Assembly (NCBI GenBank): GCA_027919835.1
Contig: JANVFP010000048.1
Location: 62,001-126,000, forward strand
DNA length: 64,000 bases
Direction: 5' to 3'
Source: Lentinula raphanica
Taxonomy: Eukaryota; Basidiomycota; Agaricomycetes; Agaricales; Omphalotaceae
The notes beneath the pieces were generated by a model. The model saw nothing but the letters and a program-made list of their open reading frames with translations, searched no databases and was not told the origin of the DNA. Below, piece by piece: positions 20,748 through 32,147 of this stretch; positions within the stretch are counted from its first letter, which is position 1, and the number at the start of each line of letters is the position of its first letter. The position numbers and the translations under genes were made by a program.

Positions 20748-23700
20748 ATGCCCAACGCTACTTCATCTGACGGCCCCACCGCTGATGTCGAGGACCAATC
20801 CCTTGGGTCTGGAGGCAGTGTACCTGCTATTTCCCAATCTCAACCCACTGCCCACAGTCCTTCGTCTACCACCAGTCCTTCATCTGCTCCCGCTTCTGAG
20901 GGTCTACCACCATCCTCCGACAATACTCAGACGAATGATAGCGCACCCACTCAGCAATCATCCACTCAAATTCCTTCAAAGAAGAAACGAGGGAATCAGG
21001 GGAAATTCCAGGGTCCTCAGCTCGAATTTTTACAGTCGCGTATCGACGCGTACCTCTCTCTCTCAACCAGGAAGGAGCGCGGCGCCTGGATTTTGAACAC
21101 GACGCACGAATATTTCCAGAAATTTCCTTGGCATACCACGTCGGAGCCGGCTGAATACGCCATCCTTCGTGACACCAGTGCTTCCCTCCCCGACCAAGAG
21201 CGCCAGGAATTGGAAGCTGCCCGCGATGACCTTCTGTTGAAGACTGTCAGGCAAGGACAAGCTGTGAGTAACACCCGCTGTTCCTTTGTGTCTCGTTTGA
21301 TCTTAGCTTTTACTAGGAGGTCAAAAACTGGATTCATCGTCAGACGCAACGACCTGCTCAGAGGAATGGCGGCGAGGCGTTTAAGCATATCAATAACCAA
21401 CTCAATCAGACCACCAAGCTGAAGCGACCTCGTCGTAAACCCGACTTCAAGCATTTCATGTCCCATCCCGAGTATCGCGACCAATTCCAGAAGCACTATC
21501 AAGCGGCCACCGCCGACAATCCCCCTTCCAAGGCTGAACGTATAAAAAGGCAATGTGAATTGGCGGAAGAACTATACAATCAACAACCCGATGACGTGAA
21601 GGAGAAAATTTCGCTCGAAAACTCTACTCAGCATTCGTCTCGTGTCTCCGCCTTCAAGAAGGTGATCTCTGGCGAAGGTTTTTCCTTGGAGGGAGTCGAC
21701 GAGCTTACAGATGCTGAAAAACAATTGTATGTCCCTTTTTCCCTCCCTTACACCTGAGCTCACTATCACTCAGATGCCGTGCAAATCTCCTTACTTTTAT
21801 TCAACCTCTCTTGGATGCGATCCGGGCTCATACCGGCTTGTGGCTCACTTTGCTGGCTGGCGCACCGCCCGAAAACACCCACGACCCCAAAGCTGACTTC
21901 GCCGTGCTCGCGTAAGTCTTGATCACATTGGCTGCGATATTGACTCAAGCGTCTTTCAGAATCAGCTCAGGGACCGTAAACGGTTTAAAATTCCACGAGT
22001 GGAATTCTGATGACTTCGGGGAAAAGGTTTTGAATTCGTTCTTACATTTTTTGCATGCTGCTACAGGTGCGACGTTTGAATTCACTTTCCTATTGAGTGT
22101 ATCCTGACCTAAGCTTTGAACTAGGCTCCAAACTCAAAACAGATTCGGCTAACGATGTTGAACAAACGCCGAAGCAAACTCCTCAGCCCCTAATCAAAGA
22201 CTCTTCGCTATTCACCCTTCCCGATCCTGATACACCTATCGAACAACCAAGACCGGATCCTGAACCATCCATCAGAAGTAGGCTCAGACCGAAACCCAAG
22301 AAGCGAACCGACGCGGACGAAGACGCGGATGAAGACGCGGACGAAGACGCGGACAAAGACGAGGAGTACGAAGACGAAGAGTACGAAGATGAAGAAAATG
22401 CAGGAGAGGGAGAGGAGGAGGAGGAGGAGGAGGAGGAGGACGAAGACGAAGACGACGAACCTCGCTTGCACCCTGCCCGTCAACGCTTGCTCTATCCCGA
22501 AAGCGTGGAATATCTCAAGAGTCTCTCCGACAAAGATCGACGTCTCCAAATGGACATTCTCTGTCAGCGGCAATCGCAATACGACTTCACACGTAACAAC
22601 AACATCCTGCGAAATAAGTGGGCCATGTTGCAAATCACCGGTGGTCGCACAGCTACCGACATCATTGAGAATGGATTCTCGGCTTTCCAGCCCTCGGAAT
22701 CTTCCTCTAGCTCGGCAGAGCCACACTCTCAGTCTTCTCCTCCTCCTTCCAATGCCTCTTCCTCGCCTGTCCAACCCTCAAAGCCACACTCTCAGTCTTC
22801 TCCTCCTTCCAATGCCTCTTCCTCGCCTGTTCAACCCTCGAAGGCTTGTTCCCCTGACCCAGAAGAACGGTCATCTCAATCAACTACGTCTCAACTTGCC
22901 AACTCATCCATCCCGGAAGAACAATCTTTACAAGGTGACAATATTCCAGGAGCGCCCCACTCCCCTGTGGCTGAACGCATGACTCCTACATCGACCAACT
23001 CCGAAAACGTCGCGCCCATGATTCCTACAGTGTCCAACTCCCCTGTGGCTGGAAACGTCCCTTCAGCGCCCAATATTCCTTCCACTCCTATCGCGGCCAA
23101 CTCCGAAAATACCCATTCTCCCATGGCCAACTCGCCTGTTCCAGCGCCCAATAATGTATCTACTGGTATTTCTTCCGCTACCCTTCCCTCAAGTTCTTCG
23201 GCGGCCTCCACTCCGTCGGCTGATTCAGTCGATATGACTGGCTGTCCCAAATGGCTCTCCGATGCCTACGAAGCCCTGACCACGGAGAACTGTCCTCAAG
23301 ATCCTCTATGGCACAAAGCCCTCTCTGATTTGGTAACCTTAGAACGATATCATTCATTCAAAAATCCGAATGGCAGCGTGAGTATGATTGATGCGTTGTT
23401 TTTACACTACTGATTTCTATCCTCTATTCCAGGGATCCACTTTTCCACCGACTGGACGTCCTAAGGCATTCGCGTGGTGGTTCCAGAACCGAAAGCCGGT
23501 CTCTCGCCCTCCCCCCGATGAAAAATTTGGGACTTTAGCCGAATTCTCCTCCGAATGGTGGGTTTGGTATTCAATGATCAATCCCGAATGGCGGGAACGC
23601 GATATATCAGGTAGAGTCGTGGTCGACGGCAGTGGCGAAGGAGAATGGGATGAGTTTGACCGTCCCGGCCAGAATGGGATGCTTAGCCTTGTTGTTTCTT

Positions 23701-23961
23701 TGCATTGGTGGTATCTTCGTTTGGAGAGTCCCTCGTCTGACTGGGAGTCAGCCCTACGCGATATTTCGTGGGTTCTTTCGGAACTAGTAAAATTCAAACG
23801 GTAAGCCCTTTGAGCATGGTCCTTTTTTCGTTAGTGACCATTTAAATTTTGATAGCCCGCATCATAACAGCAAACGCAGCCGACCTGCACCATTGGACAA
23901 CTCCGACGGTGAGGATGTACAGCGCTATTCACGACGACTTCGCACCCAACGCAACCTGTAA
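20748..23961 (+). CDS. KDZ-carried large protein of unknown function, about 965 aa
   Basis: Proposed exons are 20748-21263, 21317-21726, 21774-21911, 21960-22066, 22125-23377, 23433-23800 and 23856-23961. All frames join. The start at 20748 is preferred over one inside the inverted repeat. After a Ser/Pro/Thr-rich N terminus comes a basic motif and a conserved-looking segment (K-K-K-R-G-N-Q-G-K-F-Q-G ... F-L-Q-S-R) near residues 85-110, then a helical region. There follow a long Asp/Glu tract (22308-22460), a Ser/Pro-rich stretch with a 20-residue internal duplication, and a tryptophan-rich domain near the C terminus (W-W-F-Q-N-R-K ... E-W-W-V-W). I recognise the layout from a family expanded in agaricomycete genomes with no assigned function. 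It is the first gene inside the left inverted repeat. Confidence 0.75.
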
Positions 23962-24120
23962 ATCTTATCGAGTATCATGTATGAAATGAAATTTATATCA
24001 ATTTTTGCTAGCCAAAATTTTTTTTGCGTGACCAAGATTTTCTTCAATCACATATCGACGATAATCGGACCGGGCTTGACCGCTTCCCAACTCTTGAATT
24101 TCTGCTTTTTTTCCTCCAGC

Positions 24121-24998
24121 ATGGACTCCTCCATCATCTTGATATCAGACGACGAAGATTGCACCGAATCTTCCCTTACATCGACCTCTATAACTGATTT
24201 TTCTGACATTCGACCTCCCTCTCCTTCAGATCTTGGGCATATTATTTCCGCTATCATGAACCCCGCAACTCCTGCCGAAATTCCTACCTGTACTCCTCCA
24301 GTGTACGAGACCTTTGCACCGACCAGGAAGTCCGGACGTAATCGTCACTACTATATGGTGTTCATTGGTGATCAGCCTGGCTGTTACCGTAACTGGTAAG
24401 CCGTGTGTCGCACAATATATGTTTAGTCTAACACCTCGATGTTTAGGGCGGATGCGGGTGCACGGGTAACGAATTACCCTGGTAGCATTCACCAAAAATA
24501 TGATACGTATGAACAAGCTCTGGCTGGATGGCGTCAACACTGCCGCGCATACCATAAACACCCTGCTGGATTCGTCGACGGTACTTTGTTTCTTGCTCCC
24601 GATGCTCCCACAGTCCCCAAGACTCCGCCGCCCATCACTCCTCCCCCCGCTAAAATCAATACTACATCTTTTCCCACTCCCGCCGGGTTCAGCCCTCCAT
24701 CCAGTCCGATTCGGACTCCTAGTCGGAACCGTCCTAGCGGCTTTGAACCTGAAGTCTCTACGCCACAGCGCCGTAACAAAATTTGGGCTATTCATTCCCC
24801 AAAATTTAATAGTGTTGTATCATCCAGGTAACGTTATTATTTCTATTATATGCGACTGAACCATCTTAATTCGCATGTAGTACTCAAGCCGACAGAATTC
24901 TCGCAACAGCAATGAATCAGGGCGAAGAGGTTGAAGTGCGTGAGGTAGACGGCGTTGCTCAAGCCGAGGACTGGTTTTCTACGTTAACGCTGGACTAA
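24121..24998 (+). CDS. KDZ-carried RNase H1 N-terminal (hybrid-binding) domain protein, 257 aa
   Basis: Exons 24121-24395, 24447-24827 and 24881-24998 join in frame. After an acidic, serine-rich N terminus of about 75 residues comes a domain reading Y-Y-M-V-F-I-G-D-Q-P-G-C-Y ... W ... V-x-N-Y-P-G-S ... Y-D-T-Y-E-Q-A, at about residues 80-130. This is the pattern of the RNase H1 N-terminal/caulimovirus-viroplasmin fold, which binds RNA-DNA hybrids or double-stranded RNA. There is no RNase H catalytic domain. A proline-rich tail completes the protein. It lies 160 bp after the previous gene on the same strand. A role in protecting or sensing transposition intermediates is only inference. Confidence 0.78.
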
Positions 24999-25102
24999 TA
25001 GATATTTTTATGCTTGTATTCTCCAATCTCGAAACAATCATGCTTGTATTTCTCCAATCTCGAAAGAAAGCTCTCATTGTATTCAGTGTAATGAACAAGT
25101 GA

Positions 25103-25854
25103 CTAGTCCTGATTAATGTAATCTTCTGGGCGTTGAAGATGGCCATTTCGACGCTGACGATAGTTGGTAAAAGCCCTTGGTCCCCAATTCTCGATATAAC
25201 GGCTGACGACAATCTTGAGAATACGCTCAAAAAGGGGACCTTGAAAACTTACATTGCTCGACGACGATCTTCACCATAACGACGTTCTTCGCGGTGTCTA
25301 GAGAAAAGGTCAATAATGTCGTCAAATATGTGTTGCGAGGACTGCCTACGTCTTGCGGTATTGTTCCTCATAGTCCTTTTGTTTAACTCGGTTGGCTTCA
25401 TAATCCGTGGCCCTACGTCTTCGCGAGATTGTGTCTAAGAACTTGATGATATCGGTACAATCACTTACTTTGCCATGCGTACTCTGGCCTTTTCGCGCCT
25501 TATTTCCTTGTTCCTGAAGATCGAGACCGTAAGTTTAACGAGCATTATCACGATGTGATCGAACGAAATATGCCTCACCTTTCCTCGTATCGCTTTCGAG
25601 CCTTCTGTTTAGGTGTGAGTTCAATCTCAGGTTCCCTGTTGCTGTTGGTAGCAGAGTCAGAGACCAGATCCTGAGGTTTGTATGTTGTATAATCTCTAGC
25701 AGTGAGTCCTTTCCGTAGAAACTCTGCGAGTGAGATTTTGAACTTGGGCCGCTCTATGTGGCCAGTTCACGATATATTTATCAATTAGTTGCATTCCGAT
25801 TGTAGAATTCATGGGGTAATGCCACATACCATTGGTCTCCTGCTTACCTGCCAT
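25103..25854 (-). CDS. KDZ-carried small basic protein, 152 aa, six exons
   Basis: Minus-strand exons: 25854-25830, 25753-25579, 25513-25469, 25418-25350, 25297-25253 and 25202-25103. The frame stays open through five introns, including exons of only 25 and 45 nt. The protein starts M-A-G-K-Q-E-T-N. It has a short ordered segment (S-L-A-E-F-L-R-K-G-L), then a long charged stretch dominated by Arg, Lys and Glu that is probably helical, and ends G-H-L-Q-R-P-E-D-Y-I-N-Q-D. No known domain was recognised. It converges on the hybrid-binding gene with about 100 bp between stop codons. The many consistent junctions make a chance frame unlikely, but there is no homology support. Confidence 0.6.
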
Positions 25855-26138
25855 AACGAAACGAGACTCGAGTTTCGAGATATATGTTTGAGTTGTAAGA
25901 ATCGTAAATATACCACAAGAATACGTTCGAGTTCAAGTTGAAGTCTATCGCGATTAAATATCACCGAACATCGCTTATGTGGCCAGTTCCCGATAGATGG
26001 CTCAAACAACTGTCTTCCTGTACACTCTAAATGCACTTTCTATCTCACAACGGTTGAAAGAGGACATTTTGAATCGATTGAAAGAGATTAACTGGAATTG
26101 AGACTGAAATTTCGTAGCAGAAATCTACTGGATACATT

Positions 26139-26845
26139 TTAAGGTAGTCGAGCATGGGCAATCATCTGTAAGTCTCGGAGCTCTTCTAAAGAATACTTAA
26201 GATCTATTAACTCATGGTCAATATTCTTCGCATTCCTCTTCTTATCAGCTAAATTCTTGGTCATTGCGTCGATCTCTCCAGCAAGTACTTCCTTCTCTTG
26301 CATCAGGGTATGGATCGCGGTCTGGACCTCCTGGCACCGCTGCTCGACTTGAGAGAGTGTGAACGTCGGATGTGGGGCACCATCTCGTCGTCCCTGTTCA
26401 CTAGTACGATAGACTGAAAGGGAGAAGGGATGTTAGTTCGGTGTTTTTATATTCATTGACTGAGTTTGAACTTACGCTGAATGCTCGACCAACCTCGGTT
26501 GTCTATTCCATCCAAGGAAGTATTGCGGTCCTCTGTCCCAGCCGCAGTGAGGTTTGCTGAATGGAAGTCCGACCTTACGGTCTGAAGGACAGTAGAGCGT
26601 GTGAGGTGCTCAGTCCCCCACCTGGTAGTATACGGGGTTCTCCCCCATGTATTATTTTCCCAGCCAGAGGGAATTCCCCATCCGACGGAAGTGTTGTTAT
26701 CCCACTCGGAACCCAAACGATGAGAGGTAGACTGATCCGTTCCAGAGACGATTTGATCAGTTGGCGGTAATTCGGAGGCAACAGAACCAGGAGGGGAGAG
26801 AGGCGCGGTATCACTGGTAGGGGATAGGGAGACTGGGGAATCCAT
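26139..26845 (-). CDS. KDZ-carried coiled-coil protein, 214 aa
   Basis: Two minus-strand exons, 26845-26476 and 26413-26139, join in frame. The N-terminal half is disordered (Ser/Thr/Pro, then Trp/Asn/Gly-rich). The C-terminal 80 residues are a strong heptad-like coiled coil (E-Q-R-C-Q-E-V-Q ... L-M-Q-E-K-E-V-L-A-G-E-I ... L-E-E-L-R-D-L). This layout is often seen in basidiomycete proteins of unknown function. It is divergent from the transposase gene, with about 240 bp between start codons that could be a shared promoter. Confidence 0.6.
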
Positions 26846-27086
26846 GTTAACGTTACGGAAAGAAATGTCCGGATAACAGGGGGGATACCTCAAACTTTTC
26901 AGACTCCGATGGAGAATGCGCTCTCGCGCGCGCGCTGACAAGTGGCTCGTCCTCGTCCCTGCAAAAATATTCTAGAATAATGAGAATATTACCCGAATTC
27001 TGGCTTACCGACGGATCCTAGTCGCTCAGCCTTTCTACGAAATCCTGCTGTCCCAATATTTCCCCTTTGTTACACAGGCCACGGAG

Positions 27087-30000
27087 ATGAAGGTGAAGTT
27101 CCAGCAAATTAGTCTTCGCGACTTTATGTCGACCCCCTTGGCTACCACGAGTGTCCAAGTGGACGAAATATCGAATGATGGGCGACGCGTGAAGAGGAAA
27201 GCAACGGAGACTAACCTCCCATCTCCAGTCAAAAGAAGCCGCGCGCAAACAGGTCAAACAGCGACAGACTCACCCGAGATTTTTGCTTCCGCTCTTGAAA
27301 GCTTTGGCCGTATGGAAAATCCCTTCGAGGTGGATGAATCAACCACGGTGCAGAATGTAGAGCTAGTTGTAGGCACTGCTTCTGCTCGCGCTAAGCGACG
27401 ATATTTAACCTCTGTGAGTTATATCTATTGATGTCTGTAGCTGTATTCTTACCATTTCTGTGATTACAGGACCAACCGCTGCTCGAATGGAGGAGGTTCG
27501 CAGATGACTACCTGGCAGAAATAATCAGAAATGAAGGCCGCGGCAATGCGAATACGGATACTTGTTTTCACTGTCGGAAAGGGTCGCCGGACAATGTTCC
27601 TCTCTTTCGATGCATGGACTGCTTCCCAGAGGATCTCGTTTGCGAGAGTTGTTGTAGGAAAATGCATGAATTCCGTCCGTTAGACGTGGTTGAGGTTAGC
27701 CAGCCATGTTGTTGTTTGTCGTTATGATACTGACACGCTGTAGAAATGGAACGGCAGATTTTTTGAACGAATCCCATTGAAGACGATAGGAGTATTTGTA
27801 CAGCTAGGTCATAACGCCCGTACTGCGTGCCCGAATCCCAAAGTCGTCGAAAACTTCACGGTCATCCACGTTAATGGTATTCACACTGTCCGTCTCCATT
27901 ATTGCAGCTGCCCCAATCAGTTGCTGGCGGGTGAATGGTGGCAGCAGCTCCTTCGGCGCCGTTGGTTTCCAGCAACACATATCGACCCGCAGACGGCAGC
28001 CACCTACCGAGTTATGAATATGTTTCACATCCTAACTCTGCAAGGGAAGGTCACCACTTACGATTTCTACGCTGGTCTTGAAAAAATGACGGATAATGCA
28101 GCGTTAGTCAGTCTACCGGTGAGTGACACAAGTTGAGCATACCTGGCCCCCATTAATCTGAGACAAACCCCTCGCAGGATCGATATCGCAGCTTCTCACG
28201 AATGATGAAGGAGTGGAGGCATTTGAAAATGGCAAAACGTTCTGGACGTGGAAACGACGCGGAACGAAATCTGGCAGAAACAAAAAACGGAGAAATGGGC
28301 ATCAAGTGTCCCGCTTGCCCACGACCTGATGTGAACCTACCCGAAAATTGGAGAGAGGCACCTCGCAAGAAAAGGTATGTGAAATTAGACCACGACGTCG
28401 AGCTTGTTGATTGAAGGATATGTTTTAAGATATCTGTATTGGATTTTCTTCGCAATCGATGCTTGCTTCCGTTTGAAGCGACGACTTGTGTCTTCGGAGG
28501 CCCGCGATCCAGCTCTAGACGTAGGAGGTTCATATTTTACCGAAGATGCAGTGTTTCGAGAGTATCTTCGAGAGGTGACGGACCAGAATGAGGTATGGTT
28601 CATGAACCGTTCGTTTATGTAATCATTGTCATCTGACCGATTGAGTCAGATGTCAACTTGCACTGGTCTTTCTGCGCTCGACCACGCAAACACAAAACAC
28701 TCTCGTGGTTACGCTACAACCGGTGTTGGCATCGGAGTATGTGCTCGCCATGAGTTTATCCAACTCAATGGTGCAGTAGATCTCCAGAAAGGAGAAAGGT
28801 GCGTGATATTTTCCCTTCGATTTACTGGTTTTCTAATACACTGATTGGATACCCATAGATATGCTAATATGGACTACGCCTTCGCTTCATTCTTGCGCCA
28901 TCATCATCCAGATCTCACCAAAGTTGTCTCCTACGATATTGCCTGTCAATGGCATAAGCACGTTGTCGAACGCGTGAAATCACTTCCGTCGTTAGTTGCA
29001 TGCAATCTCGGTCTCCAGAAAATCAAGTTCGTGATCCCCAAACTTCATATACATGGCCATCAGCTCGGCTGCCAACTCAAATTCTCTCTCAACTGGCTTT
29101 GGGGAGCAGGGAGGACAGACGGTGAGGGTGTTGAGCGACCGTGGGCGCACTTAGGACCTATGGCGAGCAGCACTCGAGACATGGGTCCGGGCTCTCGTCA
29201 TGGAACCATGAACGACCACTTTGGTCACTGGAATTGGGTTAAGTTGATTGGTCTCGGTATGTAATGCTTTTTCTCTTCACTTCTTTCTTGTTCTTATTTG
29301 TTCTTTCTCTTCTAGGCGCTTTGCTACGGAAACGTCACCAGGCTGCGAAGAAGGAACACCAAATACAAAAAGAGTCACTCCAGGAGTTCACGCGAGGGAA
29401 AGGCGTCGAGACTGTGCAGTGGAAGAAGAGAATCGAAGGTTGGGAAGATGATCAAGATAGGCCCGAGGCAGAACGGACGTTCTCGAATCCATATGAACTG
29501 CCTAAATCAGGTGTGCCCTTTTTCGTCAGACTCAAATTTTGGCTGATTCTCGTTCGAATAGGTCTGACTGAGCACGATGTTCGATTGAGGCTTTCTGAAG
29601 AGGAGGCAAAGCAAGCGCAGAGCGGTTCGTTCTCGTTACATGAGGTTGGCCCTACAGCCTTCATGTCACAATTGCTAGAACTGGAGGACCAGCAGTGAGT
29701 ATCTATCAGCTGTATATTACCTTATTATTAATTATCTTCTGTTTATTCAGACGTAGTCTATCGCTCGATGTAACCGCAAAAGCGTTCGAAACCTCAAGTC
29801 AGAAAACGGTGTTGATGGAGCGACGGACGAAGCTCATGCGCCTCATGGGTCGTATTCGTTCCATCCAAGCGTTGTACATGCCCGCCGCTATACATCTACT
29901 TGGACAACGCAGGGTCGAGGGCGAAGAACATGTCGAACACATTCCCATCATCTTTCCATCGAATCTTACTACTGAAGAACGTTCCTCTGGATGCCACGAA

Positions 30001-30900
30001 TCTCTTGTGAAGATTGAAGAGCAGCTACGGGAGGCACAACTCCGTGGCACGCTTGACAGCCTTTGCAATCACCTCCATATGAAAAGTCGACTCCTCACTT
30101 ACCGAAAGTCCAACGTCAAAGCGCAGGCGACGATAACGAAATCTCAGGCCCTCTTGAAACGAAATCAGAAGCAAATTGATTCAGACGCTCATAGGTACCG
30201 GACAGCTTGGGCAGCTCTCGAACGTCTTCGCGGCTCTGGTAACACTGGATGGAACGAGTTGAAGTCTTCGGATGTCAGGATGATGGATGGAGGAGAGGAT
30301 CGGGCGTTGGGGATGGCACGAAAACGGCTCGGCAGGAAGAAACAAGAAGCAGAGGCTGCCGCACTGGCCTCAGCAGACACTGAAGACGCCGACAATAGGA
30401 CGTCACTCCAACGCGCTCGAAATGGAGTCGGGGAAGGGTTTCGGGAAACTTCTTGGATCTGGAAGGAGGGAGGGAATGGGAAACTGATTGATGATGAAGC
30501 GTTAGAGGAGTTCATTCGCGTGGAATGGAGTAAGGCCTACAGTCGCGTGCAGAGATGGAACGAAGAGCTAGGCCTAATCGAAGAAGAGAAACGACGTGTG
30601 CTGGTATCCCTCGAACACGAAGCACTGCAGTGGGAAGGGCGGCAAGTATACGAAGGTCCCCTGGCGGCAACATCTACTGATACACATATGGAGGGGGTCC
30701 GAGCTTATGCACTTTCACAGGCAACGTTATATCGACAAATTGCTCGGAATTTCCGTACGATGTGGACGGCATCTGATGCGTTTGAGGTCAGAGAGGATCT
30801 TCATGAGGTCGGGGACATGGACTCAGCTTCAGAGGACGAAGAGGAGGATGAGGCGGGAATTTTTGGAGAAGACGATATGGCTGATATTCCAGAAGAATAG
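27087..30900 (+). CDS. KDZ transposase, 1103 aa, ten exons
   Basis: Exons: 27087-27413, 27470-27694, 27744-28118, 28178-28374, 28430-28592, 28650-28798, 28859-29256, 29316-29510, 29562-29694 and 29751-30900. All frames join without a stop. A CxC2-type cysteine cluster (C-x2-C ... C-x2-C ... C-x2-C-C ... H, about residues 137-170) and the linked H-Y-C-S-C-P ... W-F-P-A-T region precede the RNase H-fold core. Likely catalytic acids are D385 (A-I-D-A-C-F), D505 (S-Y-D-I-A-C-Q-W) and E571 (G-E-G-V-E-R). The motif C-T-G-L-S-A-L-D-H-A-N is family-typical. A long helical C-terminal region ends in an acidic tail. The enzyme is expected to cut and join the element's inverted repeats. The last 17 codons of exon 8's open frame are treated as an intron. 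Confidence 0.92.
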
Positions 30901-31119
30901 AGGTTTTTTCTTGATAATTATGATGTCTTGAACCTCCTAAATCTATCCATCGTTTGCCATTATGCCTCTCGCGTCGCCACGCTCGATCCTTTTCTACAGA
31001 AAAATGAACATCATATTATGGGGTTGCCGAGAAGCCGATAGAAAGCTGCCGTATGATTATGCGAAATATGAGATGCCGAGTAGCCGCCTGACACCTCTTA
31101 AGCGCCCCCATACAACTGA

Positions 31120-31268
31120 AGTGTAGGTAAGCATGCCGAGGAGCCGGTAGAGCCATTCCTGAGCGCCCCAATATATGTGTTGAGTGGGTGGGTTAGTGCC
31201 CCACTGTTATGCAAAACGGCCCTCAGGGACTTGCCTATATGTTATGCATAAGACTTACAGCTACAGGT
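31120..31268 (-). repeat. Right terminal inverted repeat of the KDZ element
   Basis: Reverse complement of the left repeat. Its inner edge is AGTGTAGGTAAGC and its outer edge CAGCTACAGGT. Confidence 0.88.
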
Positions 31269-31276
31269 GGATCAAA
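31269..31276 (+). repeat. Right target-site duplication of the KDZ element
   Basis: GGATCAAA, an exact copy of 20437-20444. Confidence 0.8.
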
Positions 31277-31704
31277 TCGATATCAATGTTCGAAAAACCC
31301 ATGCTAAAATAACTAGAAGTTCTATATCAGAGATGATAAGGAAGGAAGAGACTAGAATCCTTGACCCACTCACCTTCCAAAGACTGTAAATATCTCGGTC
31401 TAGCATCTCGATTAATGTCATCGAATTTTCCGGCGTCGGAAAATTCATGAATCCATTGGCACACTATCGGATTGAATCGGATGAGAGGCCCAGTTGACGA
31501 TCTTCAAGCAAGGGTTGCAACGTTATGTAGTGCATCGCAGTGCGTTCTAGACAATATCTTCGAGAACAGAATGAGAGTCCACGAACCGGTGACGGAAAAC
31601 TGGAAAGAGTAAATTTGGGAGGTCGGTTAGAACCGGAAGTTTAGCGCCCGTAGAGGCGTCTATTATTCTGTTCGACACCAACTACCACCATCCACCTTGA
31701 AGTT
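31277..31704. other. Spacer between the KDZ element and the ATP synthase gene
   Basis: No gene was seen. It must contain the promoter of the ATP synthase epsilon gene; no TATA box is obvious. Confidence 0.5.
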
Positions 31705-32045
31705 ATGAGCGCTGCTACCTGGAGAAATACTTTCACGTATGCATGGTTCATTCTACCTATTGACTGCCATATTCAGAGTCTTCCTTGGCAGCTTCAACAA
31801 ATATAGTCAGATTACTGCTGGCGCCGTCCGTAAATCGTTGAAGGAAACCCAACGGCTGGCTGCAGAAAAAAGAGGACTTACTGCGTTAAGATATCAGGTT
31901 TGGGAGGATGGAAAGGGCGGCGAACAGGTGCGGTCATTACGCAGCTGCTCATATTATTGATTCAGCTCTGATTTTCTCCATCTTATAGATAACTCTTGAC
32001 CCGACGCAAGAATCTGACCCGAAAAAGAAGACTGCTGCTGTTTGA
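31705..32045 (+). CDS. ATP15: Mitochondrial F1F0 ATP synthase subunit epsilon, 74 aa
   Basis: Exons 31705-31736, 31792-31927 and 31989-32045 join in frame. The protein begins M-S-A-A-T-W-R-N-T-F and continues N-K-Y-S-Q-I-T-A ... R-K-S-L-K ... E-K-R-G-L, which is the signature of the small epsilon subunit of eukaryotic F1. This subunit sits in the central stalk with gamma and delta in the mitochondrial matrix. The length agrees with fungal orthologues. The tail (D-P-K-K-K-T-A-A-V) is lysine-rich. It is the first host gene beyond the transposon, and appears intact. Confidence 0.88.
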
Positions 32046-32147
32046 GAAAGTCTAGATTTGCTTTCAAATTTGCGGCTCATGAACGTTTGAACGCTCCTTG
32101 TGGAGTTCTTACCATACTTTGTTGTGAACTGAATGCTCAGTCAGAAC

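Larger units (their letters stand above)
20445..31268 (+). mobile_element. KDZ (Kyakuja-Dileera-Zisupton) DNA transposon with five genes
   Basis: The element is 10.8 kb, with about 150-bp terminal inverted repeats and an 8-bp perfect target duplication. It contains an uninterrupted KDZ transposase and four additional spliced genes, two per strand, none with a visible stop or frameshift. Sub-terminal copies of a TGCCGAG-N-AGCCG motif occur near both ends (about 20570-20640 and 31023-31150). Intact ends, duplication and transposase suggest a recent, possibly mobile copy. Confidence 0.88.

Noticed and set aside
22208..22774. Minus-strand frame rich in Leu, Val and Phe resembling membrane segments
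   Set aside because: It is the reverse complement of the GAC/GAG acidic tract of the sense gene.
25754..26000. Repeat of TATGTGGCCAGTTC at about 25755 and 25978
   Set aside because: A single imperfect pair; one copy lies at an intron boundary of the small basic gene, and it was too short to call an element.
20445..31268. TET/JBP dioxygenase expected with some KDZ elements
   Set aside because: No H-x-D...H iron-binding layout was found in any frame examined; the cargo genes do not match.
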